Shown here piece by piece: positions 44,528 through 56,395 of a stretch of 64,000 bases of DNA (positions within the stretch are counted from its first letter, which is position 1; each line of letters begins with the position of its first letter). Both the position numbers and the translations under genes were made by a program. The notes under the pieces were generated by a model that made no database searches, had not been told where the DNA came from, and worked only from the letters and a program-made list of their open reading frames with translations. This stretch comes from Poecilobothrus nobilitatus (taxonomy: Eukaryota > Arthropoda > Insecta > Diptera > Dolichopodidae). Where the stretch lies: assembly GCA_947095535.1 (NCBI GenBank), contig OX352773.1:91050670-91114669 (forward strand), read 5' to 3'.

Positions 44528-45113
44528 CACTATCAGTTTCTATTTTATCTTTTGTTTTGCGAAAAAAAAAAATCTTAAATTTATTTACAAAAATATACTA
44601 TTGTTACCATATTCGGCTTTCTCTTCCTTTTCATTCTTTCAATTAGTTTTATTTTACGGATTTATATGAAAATATTTATGTCTGTCCTTTTATGTCTGTT
44701 TCTAGACTTTATTTTTAGACACTAATCATAGTTCAATCTTAATTTTATATTTCATCTCTATCATTTTATTTTGTATCAAGGTATCGAATTTTTCACTTCA
44801 CTACTATCTATTCTTACAATAATAAGTATCTTATTAAATTATTTAATAGATGTGTAGATACAATTTTGTAATTAATATTTTGTTTTCTTTTGTTTTTATC
44901 TTTAAGTTATTTTAAAAATTTTCAAGGTTAATCAAATACACATTATTTGAAAAATTATGGGAGGATAAACAACCCTATAGATTAATCGGTTTGCTGGGAA
45001 GTCTCCACATTAAGAAACAAAAGAGCGTAAATAAAAAAATGTCGATATTTTACTTATCGGCAGTTTTCCTGACCTGAATTTATTTCTTTTAACAATATAT
45101 TTATAGCACATTT
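44528..45113. other. AT-rich stretch, nothing recognised
   Basis: No feature could be supported between the two family A copies. Confidence 0.55.
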
Positions 45114-45612
45114 TCCAAAAACTGTTTTTAAAATTTGCTTAATAGTTTCAATCTGTTTATCTGTCTGTCCGCTTGTTTACAAAACTTTTATATAGTTTTT
45201 ATATAGTGCCATCGATTAGGGAATCGGAATTATAGCGCCTTAAATTTGGAAACAGTCCTATTTTCAAATGTTTATATCACAAATGTTCTGCTTAATATTT
45301 TTTCAATCTAAAATTATCTACAACCAGGTATTTACCGTTACCATAATTCTGCAAAAGTTTCTTTGTCCATAATATCGGAATGATCTTTAATTAGATTCTT
45401 AATATTTTGAGGTCAAAAATCTGAAATTCGCTACTTTTAGATACCTGTACAAAATTTTGAGCAGTATGATATAAAAAAGATTCGATATTGTGTTTTTTTA
45501 TGTATACAAATACAAATTCTGATGCAACATAAGTACAATTCTCATATATTTTTAATCTCTTTAAAATGTGCGTCTTTAAAAACCTTTGTTTTTGCAAACA
45601 TCCCTTCTTTTG
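45114..45612 (-). mobile_element. Family A element, short copy in opposite orientation
   Basis: On the plus strand it opens with AGCACATTTTCCAAAAAC and TTTCAATCTGTTTATCTGTC plus TGTCCGC (reversed 3' end). It continues with GTTCTGCTTAATATTTTTTC and ends with TAAAATGTGCGTCTTTAAAA, ACC and TTTTTGCAAACATCCCTTC (reversed 5' end). The 68-codon minus-strand frame at 45,391-45,597 lies wholly inside it and is not a gene. Confidence 0.7.
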
Positions 45613-46879
45613 GTATTAATATACAGTTTTAATGAAATCATCTGTTAAGTTATTGTTTTCGAAAAGAAATGTAAAAAATTTGCTATCGCTGGTACCTTAT
45701 TTTCAACTATTATAAATCTAATAATAATTTTTTTTTCTCTACATAAATTCTATATCATCACAAAAGATTCCAAATGATTCCCTAAAATCATTGTTATTAT
45801 ATATAATGATACACCTAATTATATTTCATTTATTTTTTTCTTCATGTCTCCAGGAAACTAACCGGGTTTAATCTATTTTTGTTTTTCTTTAACTCCTTCT
45901 AATCAGTAATTATTCTAATCATATCATCATTATCATTATCATCAATCAATGAAAAAAAAAGCTATGAAACAATGAAAAACTACTTTAAGGTTATTTAATA
46001 TTTTTTATACAGTTATTTTGTTTAATTATGTCACAAATAAAGGATTTTTACTATAAAAAGGATAACTCTATGTGGGTGTGCGTCATATTTTTTCTGTGTT
46101 GAGCTCTGCTGTACTGTACTATACGACAATAATTGTTAATTACATTTAAAGAAAACAAAAATAGAAAACAAAAAAATGGTAAAACCAAAAATACAATAGA
46201 GACAACAAAAAACAAAACACAAAAAAAAGCGCCCTAATGAAATTATCATCATTAATCTATTATGAAGGCAATTTACTTTCTTTTGTGTTGTTTATTTTAA
46301 AATTGAGTTTCTGCGTTACTGTAGATAGGATCATTTAATCCTCCATCTATGTATATTCTATGTGTATTATATGTATCTCTAATTAAAAAAAAATACAAAT
46401 AGAATAAACCACCAAAACAAAAAACAAAAAAAAATTAAAGAGTACGGGATATTATTGTGCCTATATAAATATTAGTTTGTCGAAAATCTAAGTAAATCAG
46501 TATCATGATTTTGATAAAGAAAAAAATTATTATTAGTGACTATAGTTGAGCTAAGTTTTGAAAACCCCAGTTCTCTTTCTTTTTCCTTTTCCTACTTCAG
46601 ATAATTATGTATATCTATATTTGAAATTAAAGTTTTTTCATTAATAATTTCTTAATTTATTGTTGATGACATAACAAGGACACGATTATCATTTGTTTAA
46701 AAAAAAACTTAAATAAAAAATTAATTTTCAGTATTTTTTTGTCACTACAGATGACACTGGAAGGAAGTGGAAAATTAAAAATTTATAACATTAGTTTTAA
46801 AATTTTAAAAGGGTATATTATTTGCTATTCAAAACTATATCTGACGGGTAGAAGCTTTAAAATGAGATACTGATTCTAT
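45613..46879. other. AT-rich stretch, nothing recognised
   Basis: A few TATCATCATTATCA-like runs near 45,920-45,945. No gene or element could be supported. Confidence 0.55.
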
Positions 46880-48110
46880 TTAAAAATCGAGAAAGACTGT
46901 ATAAGTTGACTGTATCAATTATAGGATAAACGTACAAATATAAATTATGCTGTTAGCACAAAACTTAATTATTTTTCACAAAATTATAAATATCTGACTT
47001 CATTAAATATCAAGGTATATTAATTATGTAAATTTTGCAGTTGTATGACAACTGCTTGGACCCGTTACCCCGAACCAAGCAAATTTTACAGACATTATTG
47101 CCATAAAACTTGATCATCTTTTACAAAAATGTTGATGTCTATCTTAAGACATCAGAACCTGTTGCGGTACATTAAACAAATTTTGCAAAAGTTGTTAGTA
47201 TAAAACTTAAATTCGTTTTCTTTCAAATAAATATGTCCTAAAGTGACATATCTATTTTCATAGACGGCCCCAAAATAGGTGGCAAAACCTATATTATTAT
47301 ATAGGTTTATTATTATAAATTGTCGTATCTCGATGAAATTGCCTGCTTTTTGCAGTGTTTTCCAATCAAAAATTGTGGTAATTCATATAGCTGCTAACTT
47401 TGCATTGATGAAAAGACTTTCAGATAATAGTATTATATTTTACTTTGATAATTAAGCGGCAATACATAGCAACAAAAGTTACCAAATCTAACGCGGTAGA
47501 GAGCTATAATGAGTATTGAAAATCTGAATGGAAGACTATCAACTTGATTTCAGTTCCAGGGCATCAGGGTTGGCGGATCAGCTAGCAAAGAACGGATTAA
47601 AGCTTGAGTTAAGCATTGACAACATACCATCGGTCAACCTAGCTACACAAATGCTCAAATTCAATATTGAGAACTTTTTTGAGTTGGCCAGAAGGTGCAA
47701 CTTATAGTGCAAACAGGGTGCTGTCACGGGAGTTAAAAGATCCAAAATGGTTAAATTTCCTCTATAGATCTCAAATAAAACAATAGCTTGATGTTATTAC
47801 GGACCATTGTCTTATCGGTAGACCTACTAGAAAATTAAGTATCCATCTGGATCTTAAATGTAAATTTTGCAGAGAAATAAACGCGATAGAAAGCGTTAAG
47901 TACTTTCTATGTACCTAGGTCAGTTAAAGAAAAAACGGAAATATTTAGACAATTTCTTTTTCCAAGTCGTGTGAAAAAGTCCAAGTCGAACAACATGGCT
48001 AAATTGAGCAAGAATTTAAGTACTTTGTTATATCTATTCGTTTCCTTTAAGATGTCACAAACGCAATACCAATTTATTATACCCTTGGAACTGCGTTCGA
48101 TATAAAGACA
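46880..48110 (-). mobile_element. DINE-like element split by a non-LTR remnant
   Basis: The 3' end is at 46,880-46,930 on the minus strand (AATTGATACAGTCAACTTAT, then TCTTTCTCGATTTTT). Interior units follow to about 47,250 (GATCAAGTTTTATGGCAATA on the minus strand). The 5' part reappears at about 48,030-48,110: TTTCCTTTAAGATGTCACAA, ACGCAATACC and ATTTATTATACCC, which matches the 5' region at 21,040-21,115. The DNA between (47,255-48,020) is a decayed non-LTR retrotransposon piece, so the element was split by it. Confidence 0.65.
47255..48020 (+). pseudogene. Decayed RNase H and C-terminus of a non-LTR retrotransposon
   Basis: Segments in shifting frames spell out a retrotransposon RNase H domain: IDGPKIGGKTY (47,255), LPAFCSVFQSKIVVIHIAAN (47,339), then VPGHQG (47,553) and, after a frameshift, ADQLAKNGLKLELSIDNIPS (47,573). 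Next come DHCLIGRPTRKLSIHL and CKFCREINAIESVKYFLC (47,802-47,920), the Cys-rich motif near the end of R1/I/LOA-type pol proteins, in which the usual His is Tyr. Stops and frameshifts make it non-functional. RT and endonuclease parts are absent. Confidence 0.8.
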
Positions 48111-49399
48111 TAAACTAGTATTTCTGCAGAAATTTGTCGCAAAATGTTTTGTTTTCTTAAGTCAATAATTATTAAAACTATATTTATACTTCTTTTATTC
48201 TTTCTGTTCAAATTTTTCTAAATTCAATTTAAAGTTAAAGAGATTTCCCAAAAAATAGATTTAAGATAGATTTTTGTGTATGAAAATTGGACAAAAACTA
48301 AATTAAAAATGCTCCTATATTTATTCAGAGTGCAGTTTTTGGAAAAGTTCTTAATGATTAGAAAACTTTTGAAGTTTTTAAAACATATTTAAAAAATTTT
48401 CAATTATATTTTCAAAACAAATTTCTATACCTAATGTTTTTTTTTTTTTTCCTTAAAGAAACTAAATTTTCTGTTAATTTCACGCTTCTTGAATTTTTCA
48501 ATTTTCAAACTCTTAATAATTGATTAAAAAATTAAATATGCATTGCATTTACTTCAAAGCTTTATATTATATTTATAAACTATATATACATACAAAATAA
48601 ACATTTATATATTTATACATTTTCATATATACATATATATATATATGTATTTTGTATTTTGTATTAAAATATTTTTGGGCCGTCAACAGGATCTCATTAA
48701 TCAACTTTTAATAACATTTCATATCATCATCAGTCACAATAATTCCTGTTTTGTATTTTTTGTTTTTGTTTTTTATTTTGATCCAAATTTAAAACAAAAT
48801 TCATTATTCTCTGTGCTAACTTTTGTCTCCTTTTTCCTTGGTTTTTTTTTTTCCTTTTTTGCAATATATTATATGTATCTGTAATAGCCTTTCCAGATCC
48901 TTTCACTTTATACAAATTGATTACAGTATCTAAAATTATATTCATATTCAAAAGTTTAGTTATTTCATAGGGAAAGCGAAATGTTTAAATATACTTGTAC
49001 AAGTAAAATTGAGAAGAGGATATTTTGAAAAAAAACAACAGGATGAAAACACGATTTGTTTGTTTTTTCTTCGTACCCTATTTTACCATGTTGATATTAA
49101 AAAGGCAAGGATCGATGAAAAGAGTTTTGTTTATTATTATTATTATTGTAAACAAAATATAAACCATTATGTTCTGTAAATTCTGGAAAAGTGTTAGAAA
49201 AATTGATTTTAAGTATAAATCAATGCTAGTATGGTTTATGAACACTTATTATAAATAGTTTTGATTACAATTTTTTTTATACTTTCTTTATTTTTTCTAA
49301 CTTTACCATAAATTTTTATTATTATTTTTTTTTTCTATTTTGCACTATAGACACAGTGTGCCTTTTCTCCGCTAATTTTTTTATCCCTATTCTAACAGT
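48111..49399. other. AT-rich stretch without recognisable genes
   Basis: A TA microsatellite lies at 48,630-48,648. Open frames on both strands at 48,645-48,951 overlap and are made of Phe/Val or Lys/Gln runs from T- and A-rich DNA. No gene was supported. Confidence 0.55.
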
Positions 49400-49787
49400 T
49401 TTTATACCCGTGCGATAGGATCGGGTATAATAAAATTACTCCTCCTTTTGTAACACCTCGAAATAAGCGAGCTAGATATACCTTCAAAGGTATGGATTGG
49501 ATCAGAATCAAATTCTAAGTCGATTAAGCCATATCCGTCCCTCTATCCGTCCGTCCGTCCGTCAGCACGCTAACTCAAAAATAAAGAAAGCTAGATTCTT
49601 GAAATTTACACAAAATATTCTAGGAGCAATTTGTAGGTTCCCTATTTTTTTTTGTTTGAGTTCCGACCAAAACTTCGAGTAGCTCAAAAATAATATTGTA
49701 AGCAGAGTGACAGGCAGTGAACATACTAACGGTTCGTACGGGTATCTAAGAGTTGACAAAGGCAACTGTATTCTTCCTCGTTTTTAT
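49400..49787 (+). mobile_element. Compact DINE-1-like element, apparently full length
   Basis: It begins with the hairpin ATACCCG...CGGGTAT (49,402-49,427). TAATAAAATTACTCCTCC, TTTTGTAACACCTCGAAATA, GCGAGCTAGATATACC, TCTAAGTCGATTAAGCCATA, TCCGTCCGTCCGTCC and CACGCTAACTCAAAAA follow. It ends TACGGGTATCTAAGAGTTGA, with a small hairpin AGTTG...CAACT (49,751-49,767), then TTCTTCCTCGTTTTT. All parts seen scattered in the other DINE-like copies occur here in about 388 bases. It is non-coding; the small frames on both strands are by-products. Confidence 0.8.
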
Positions 49788-49993
49788 TATGTTTTTTTTT
49801 TTTTGAAGATTTTGTATGTTTTTTAAGCAGCGTAAAGAGTTAAACCCAGAAATAAAATTACATTTAAAACAAAAGTCTGAATGAAATTTACTATAAATGA
49901 AAGAAGGAACCTTATACGGAACTGACACCAATGTAATATCTAAACATAAAATTTAATCCTAATAAAAACTTCTTATAATTTAAATTTATACTG
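49788..49993. other. AT-rich spacer
   Basis: Starts with a T run after the DINE-like end. Nothing was recognised. Confidence 0.5.
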
Positions 49994-50075
49994 CATCAAA
50001 AACATTATTGCCATAAAACTTGATCATCTTTTACAAAATGTTTCATGTCTATCTTAAGACACGAGAACCTGTTGC
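49994..50075 (-). mobile_element. DINE-like interior fragment
   Basis: ACATTATTGCCATAAAACTT, GATCATCTTTTACAAAA and TGTCTATCTTAAGACA plus AGAACCTGTTGC match 47,090-47,165 almost base for base over about 75 bases, in the same orientation. It has no ends of its own. Confidence 0.65.
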
Positions 50076-50982
50076 TATTACAAATCTAAAATTTACGAAA
50101 AAAGGATATCAGTTTTGTACTCTTTAAAATTATTTTGACAGAGTACTTATTCAAATGTTCAAAATAATAAATTCGGCCTATTAGATTTACCAAAACATCT
50201 AAAATTCTTGATAAACCTGAATAGTTATTGCTTTTGTTTCCTTTCTGAAAGATAATCATTTTACAAACTTTTATTAAAATCTTGAGTTCAAACGAAATAT
50301 TAAATATACCAAAATATGTTACTATACCACCTTATGCCATTTTTTTAAAACAAAGAAGTCAAATACTTAATCCATAGAAAATTTAAATAATAATTCTATG
50401 AAAGTCAGTCACTTCGTTAAGAAAAGAAGCGGAATCTTTAAAGAAGTATTTACTGTATTTACTATGTACTTACTGTATTTAAAAAATAAATGTATTTTTT
50501 GTCCTTCTTTGTCCTTTTTATTCTTATAGTTCATTTTTATTTATTTTTTTTTTTATTTATTGTGCTTAGGTGCTTGCTATAAATTGTTTTAAAAAATGTC
50601 ACGAAATGAATTTTATCATAGCCTCCCATCTTTTCACTTCTCTTTCTCTATCTATTTTGAATTTTTCTTTAACGCATTTCTGTGTATGTTAAATTTTCTT
50701 TTTATGTATGCTTTTCTATGCTTTTAACTAAAACACATTTCCTTCCTAAAGACATATTAAATTTATAATAAAATTATATATATATATATCTATATAAAAC
50801 AATTTATATCTAAATATGTACATATACATATATTTTATCTAAATCGTAGATAGATATTTCATAAATGAATTCAGTAAGCGAATCGTAATTTTTGACATAT
50901 TTCAAAATAAGCAGCATATACGAGTACATATACATGCACGTGATTTATGGAAATTTTGACAGGTAACGATATATGTGCAATG

Positions 50983-51027
<45 letters not shown>

Positions 51028-51973
51028 TCTAATGGCAGCAAAAATTCCCAAAAAGTCTAAGTCAGATATACAAAAGAAGAATATAAAGTATAAAAAGGCC
51101 AAAGATACACGAAAAGGAGGAGGGCAAATGATAAAGAAGTAATAGAAAGTGAAAAATGAAGAAATAAAATGAAAACGATAATCATGAGAATACACATATG
51201 ATTTGTCACCTTTTTATAAATTTTATCATTTTGTGTATATTTCCTCTCTTTAGAGATTTTCAGCTACTTTATTTATGAATATAAAATTATTTTAGATGAC
51301 AAAATTACACTATTATATTTTTATAGTCGTATATTTTTTACATATAGTACCTATTAAATGTATTTGTTGTTGTTGTTGTTGTACACTATTTTTATTTTAT
51401 TGTTTTCTTCTTTTGTATAGAAATAGTTACAGTAAAACAACAACGAAAACGAAAAGAACAACAACAATAACGTGAATTTGTAATATTTGTTATATTTTAA
51501 AGGATCTGAGGTATACGAATAATCTAAATACATTTAATATCATATGTGACACTTAATTTATGATTATTTAAAATACAAAAAAAAAAAGAGGGAGCACAAA
51601 TAAAAATAAAAATATAAAAACAGCATTGGGATTAATGAAAAATTGTTAAAGTACTTTTTAAAACAAATTTACATTTACATTACATTAGAATAAAAGAAGA
51701 AAAGAAAAAAAATTTGGTTTCATAGTTATGTGCTATGAATGGAAAATAAGTTAAAAAATTTGTCTCTCGGAAATAAGCCCACAAGAAATAATCCTCAAAA
51801 AAGAAAATTAAATAACACAGCAAAATTTTGTATGGAAAATAACGCCGCAAAATATTAACTTAAGTTATTTAATTTTTTTTTTTTGCGGTATTATTTTATT
51901 CTCAACTATATAACAACCATATTTTGGGAATAAGAGGATTTCATTTTCATAATTAGGAAGAGGGCGTAAATCA
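50076..51973. other. AT-rich stretch with microsatellites
   Basis: (TA)n spans about 50,988-51,021. TTGTTGTTGTTGTTGT lies at 51,367-51,382 and CAACAACAATAAC near 51,460. The 97-codon minus-strand frame at 50,902-51,195 owes its middle to the TA repeat (Tyr-Ile run). No gene was supported. Confidence 0.55.
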
Positions 51974-52160
51974 GAATCTCGCATATAGGTACATATATAC
52001 AAATATTCTGGGAAAAGGTAATAAATACCTTTATTTTGAATCCAAATTTAAAATCTCTCCTAAATGAAAATCTCGTATATACATACATATATGTATAGAT
52101 ATTCTGGGAAAAAGGAATACCATGATTTCGTAGCCAACTCTAAAATCCCTCCTATTTTTC
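51974..52160 (+). repeat. Family T dimer
   Basis: Two units of about 93 bases (51,974-52,065 and 52,066-52,160) share AATCTCG(C/T)ATATA, ATATTCTGGGAAAA, CCAA(A/C)T(T/C)(T/A)AAAATC and CTCCTA. Single or partial units occur at 42,480-42,620 and 56,280-56,395. No coding potential; origin unknown. Confidence 0.65.
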
Positions 52161-53807
52161 CGGATTTTATTATTTGTGCAAATAAAGTCTTTTAAATAAT
52201 ATATTTAAGTATGTTATTTAAGTTTTCTTAGTACATAACATCTTAAAAGAATTTGGAGGGGGAGGGGGGGATATTTCAATTTTGGGTATTTATTTATTTT
52301 ATTTCAATTTTGGGTGTTATTTTATTTTAATTTGGAGGATTATTTTTTGCAGGACCATTTCCGGCAGCCAAAAAATTTCTCCTATATTTGTTTTCTCTTT
52401 CTAACTGCAATTTATTTTTAGACACTTTTTATATAAATATTTTGCTTAATATTTCTTTTTTTATTTATAGAAAATTCCCTATTCCCTATGGATTTTCCGG
52501 AAAATTTAGTATACGTTTTTAATTTTTTACATTTTTTATCGAGTATTTTGAATTTTTTAGAAGGAATGTATTTAAAATGACTAGAGATTTAAAAATTTTG
52601 AATTTTTTAAATGCAATGAGACCAAGAAAATAAAAAAAAATTATTTTGAAATGAAAAATTCAAAAGTAATTATTGCCTGAAGGGTTGAATATGAAAAGGG
52701 GGGAAAAACATTCTTTATATGCTATTAGTATTTAATAATAATTTTTTTTTTCAAATATTATTTATTAAATTAATAATTTTTCATGATATTTAAATTTTAT
52801 TGGAAGGATAAATTTTTGTTACAGGTAAAAATTGCAAAGTAATTTAAATTAATTTTAGGTAATTACCTAAAAGCTAAAAAATGTTGAATCATTCATTTTC
52901 TTTTTATAATTAAAAGAATAATTTAAATTTTTTGTTTTATTTTTTTTTTTTTTGCTTAAAATTTAATCTAAAGTAAAAATATACAAATAATATAAACGTG
53001 AAAAGTTAGATACTATTATTCTTTTAAGAAAAAATATAAAATTTTCAGAATAAATTGAATAATATTTAATAAATGTACATAAAATAACTGACCTATCTTC
53101 AAAGTTGGTGTGGCTTTCTTAAAATCCAAATATCTTATTAATTTAAACATCTCATTAATAATAAACATCTCATAATAACCACCACCCAAAACCCTATTCT
53201 TAAATTAATTTTATATTACACTATAAATAAATTACCAAATCCATTATCAGGATCATCAAAATTTTCATCTAGTATAGTTCTACAAAAATTTTATCTATCT
53301 ATCATACAAAATAGTGACTATCATTTTCAGTTTGATATTTATGTTTTTTTTATTTTTTTGTGAAAATTTAATGATATTTTTGTATAATTAATGGATAATT
53401 TTTTTAAGATTTTTATTTTTTTTTTTTTTAATAAATTTTTATGAAATGAATCAGCGTTTATTTAAAACCAACCAGAGTATATACCATATATGTAGATATT
53501 AAATTTTTTTTTTTTTTTTTCAAAAAAAAAAAATGATAGTAATTTTTTTCCAATAGTAACAGATACTTTCTTTGGTTACCATAGAGAGAAAATTTTGCTG
53601 TTTCTGAAAAAATATGAAAAAGAAAAAAATAAATTTTCAACTTTTTTTTTTCGGTTTTCAATAGAAAAAAAAAACTTAAATTTTTGATTGATGGTTTTTT
53701 TTTTTTCAATATTCTAATACAGTGTGTTTCATTTAAATCATTACATCATAGAATTTCACGGATTTTTGGATCATAAAATTTTAATTTTATTAATAATTTT
53801 TTTTTTT
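52161..53807. other. AT-rich stretch, nothing recognised
   Basis: A short G run (GGAGGGGGAGGGGGGG) lies at 52,256-52,270, with ATTTCAATTTTGGGT repeated once just after it. Poly-T runs near 53,500-53,520. The 83-codon minus-strand frame at 53,458-53,709 is Lys/Phe low complexity. No gene was supported. Confidence 0.5.
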
Positions 53808-53935
53808 GGGGCCTCAGTAGCCTAATGAGCGTATCTAGTGAGCGTATCAAATACGTTGTAAACACTGTGGAAGTGTGGGTTCGATATTTACATATGTCGT
53901 ACTAATAATTCCCATTTACAACATTTACAGTCAAT
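53808..53935 (+). mobile_element. tRNA-derived SINE, 3'-truncated
   Basis: GGGGCCTCAGTAGCCTAATG starts a tRNA-like head (box A TAGCCTAATGA, one mismatch). GTGTGGGTTCGATATTTAC carries a damaged box B. The body follows (TCGTACTAATAATTCCC, CATTTACAGTC) and stops before the GGAAAGG segment. The word GAGCGTATC occurs twice (53,827 and 53,841), an insertion not seen in other copies. Confidence 0.75.
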
Positions 53936-54290
53936 AATAAAATTATTATATAATTATTATTTATAAAAAATAAATAATTTTCCGATTTTTCTTTAGTATA
54001 ATTCTAGTATAATTATTTTTGTCAGTTTGCTTTTACATATACTAGTTTTTTTCTTACACCAGTCTATATTGAGTTACAAACTTAAATGTAAATTGGAGTC
54101 ATCGCGAATGCGTATGAATATTTTTACAATTTTTTAAATATGAATAAAAGATCAATTTACTTATTTAGTGAATTTTCCAGTTTTTAATGTGAATTTGAAT
54201 ACAAAATTCTATGGTGTTAAGTCGGGAGCTTATTAAGTTATAAATTGGCACCTTCTAGTTTCATTTTTGTTAAAATTTTTTTTTTAATTT
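53936..54290. other. AT-rich spacer between two SINEs
   Basis: No feature was recognised in this stretch. Confidence 0.5.
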
Positions 54291-54438
54291 GACAAGGAAA
54301 TTACCTAGCCTTTCCTTTGCAGGTGTGGCTGTAAATATCGTAAGGAGGAATTATTCTTACGATTATGTTTGAGATTCGAAAGCGTAATCCCGTGTATTTA
54401 TTTTTTACGCTCTTAGCCACTAGGCCACCGATGCCTCT
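54291..54438 (-). mobile_element. tRNA-derived SINE
   Basis: On the minus strand it reads AGGCATCGGTGGCCTAGTGG (box A TGGCCTAGTGG), then AAGAGCGTAAAAAATAAATA, a degraded box B (GGATTACGCTTTCGAATC region), TCCTCCTTACGATATTTACA, CCACACCTGCAAAGGAAAGG and TAATTTCCTTGTC. A long A run follows. It lies about 350 bases from, and opposite to, the SINE at 53,808. Confidence 0.8.
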
Positions 54439-56279
54439 TATTGAAAGTTGCTATGCAAACGATTTAATTAAAATTAAAATTATTTTTATGTACATTTTTT
54501 TATTTTTGATAAATGTTTTGAAAATTCAATTAAATAAAAATTTAATTTAAAATATATTTCATCATTTTATTAACAGTTAATGAAGTCATCAAATTCAACG
54601 AAACTAAATTCTAGCGTTTCATAAGCTTCTTTTTGTTGAAATTTTGTTCAAATCAGATCAGAAGTCAAATAAGGTGTTTCGAAGAGATTACTTTTTGTTT
54701 TAAAAGATTGTTTAAAAAATTTTAGATATTTATAAGATAAATGTTAAAATCTTTTTAAATATTTAGCAGTTTTTATTGTTTTAAAAAAAAAAAAAAAAAA
54801 TAGGCCTAATTTAATTGTTTATTTAGCTAATACGAGTATATATTTGAGATATAATTAGAAAGTTAATTGACTTCTTAAAAGCTATCAATATATTATTTTT
54901 TTTTTATTTTTAATTTTAATTTCTATAAGGATCATAGCATTTCATCCGCTAAACCATTTATTATTCATATAGCTTCAGTTCCTCGAATCTTTAGTTTCAC
55001 TAAATCGTTGATTATTCGGCTTTCGCTATATTGTACAAGATTATAAATCAAAAAATATTTTTATTTGTGCGCCATCTATTATCTTATATAAGAAATATTT
55101 TATTTTTATTTATACTTTTTATATTTTTACCATTAGTTTATCCATTATATTTCAAGAAAAGTAATATTTAATTTAGTTTTGAATCTAAGGACTTTCAAAT
55201 GAAAGATCAGTATCTTAACAACTGAATCATTTGCTTCAAAATTAAAGCCTAACTAATTTTTTATTTTTACTCTACTTAAGTTAAAACTTTCCACACTTTA
55301 AAAATACAAATTTATTTTTATCAATATGGGGAATAAATTAAAAAAAACAAAAATTTTTTCTGCTGTAAAATCAGTTAAGGATAATTTTTTTTAATTTACT
55401 TTCTAATTAAGAGTTCACCATTTTTTTCTTTAATTACTAAAATTTATTTCAAAATTACTTCTAAAATTATTTTTAAACAATTAAAAAATAAATTAAATAT
55501 AACCAGTAATGTGTAAAACTATTTTTGGAAATTATGAACTAGGTACTTAAAATTTTCTATTAAAAAATAGACACAAGTCCTAAAATTTAAAAATATCAAA
55601 AAATTTTCCATTCAATAAATATATCTTATTCCACTCTAATTATTTTCTAACCTAAATTTTATTTATTTAGAAAAAAAAGTGTTTTTTCCATTTTTTTATT
55701 TTTTGTTTTTTTTTTTTTTATCTTAAGACACCCTGCCCTACCTTACCAGATTATTTTTCACTTTAAAGGAAAAAAAAAAATTAAAATTACTTTTCTAAAA
55801 ATAGTTTTTTAATAAAAACATAAATAAAATATGTAATAAATTTCATACAATGCATTCCAGAAAATATTTTTATAAATTTATTTTTTTACTTCGAATCCAT
55901 TTCCAAAATAATCATATCCAAAACCAAAAAAATTTTTTTTTATTCTCCAAAGGATATCTGTAGTTGCTATTTTTTCCTACTTTTCAATAAAATGTATAAA
56001 TTAATTTTATAGTCTTTTACGATATATATAAATGTAATTTCTTAAAGTTATATATTGGGTTCTTGAGATGAAACGAACACTAAAAGATTGGACATACTGA
56101 CTGGTACAAAAATTAAGTTAAATTTACAAATTTTAAAAAATAAAAAATTAAATCAATTAAATGTCAACAAATGCCAGTTAAAATCAACAACACAAGTAAA
56201 AATGATGCCCTGAAATAAAGGTATACTTTGTTAAAATTTTACTTTTAATTTTTTTAAGTTTAAAGTTTTGTAACCAACT
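54439..56279. other. AT-rich stretch without recognisable genes
   Basis: An A run near 54,782-54,800. No gene, RNA or element boundary could be supported. Confidence 0.55.
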
Positions 56280-56395
56280 ATAAAATCCCACTTATTTAGA
56301 GTCTCGCATATACATACTTGAAAATATTCTGGAAAAAGCATATAACCTTATTATTTTATAATCAACTCTAAATCATTCCTAATTTAAGAAAATTG
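56280..56395 (+). repeat. Family T fragment
   Basis: AGTCTCGCATATACATAC, AATATTCTGGAAAAAGCATA, TAACCTTATTATTTTATAAT and CAACTCTAAATCATTCCTAA match the family T units at 51,974-52,160. Confidence 0.6.

Noticed and set aside
45391..45597. 68-codon minus-strand open frame
   Set aside because: It lies completely inside a reversed family A copy.
48645..48951. Opposed open frames of 79 and 73 codons
   Set aside because: They overlap on opposite strands and consist of T-run (Phe, Val) or A-run (Lys, Gln) codons with no domain.
50902..51195. 97-codon minus-strand open frame
   Set aside because: The middle is a Tyr-Ile run from (TA)n and the rest is low complexity; no domain.
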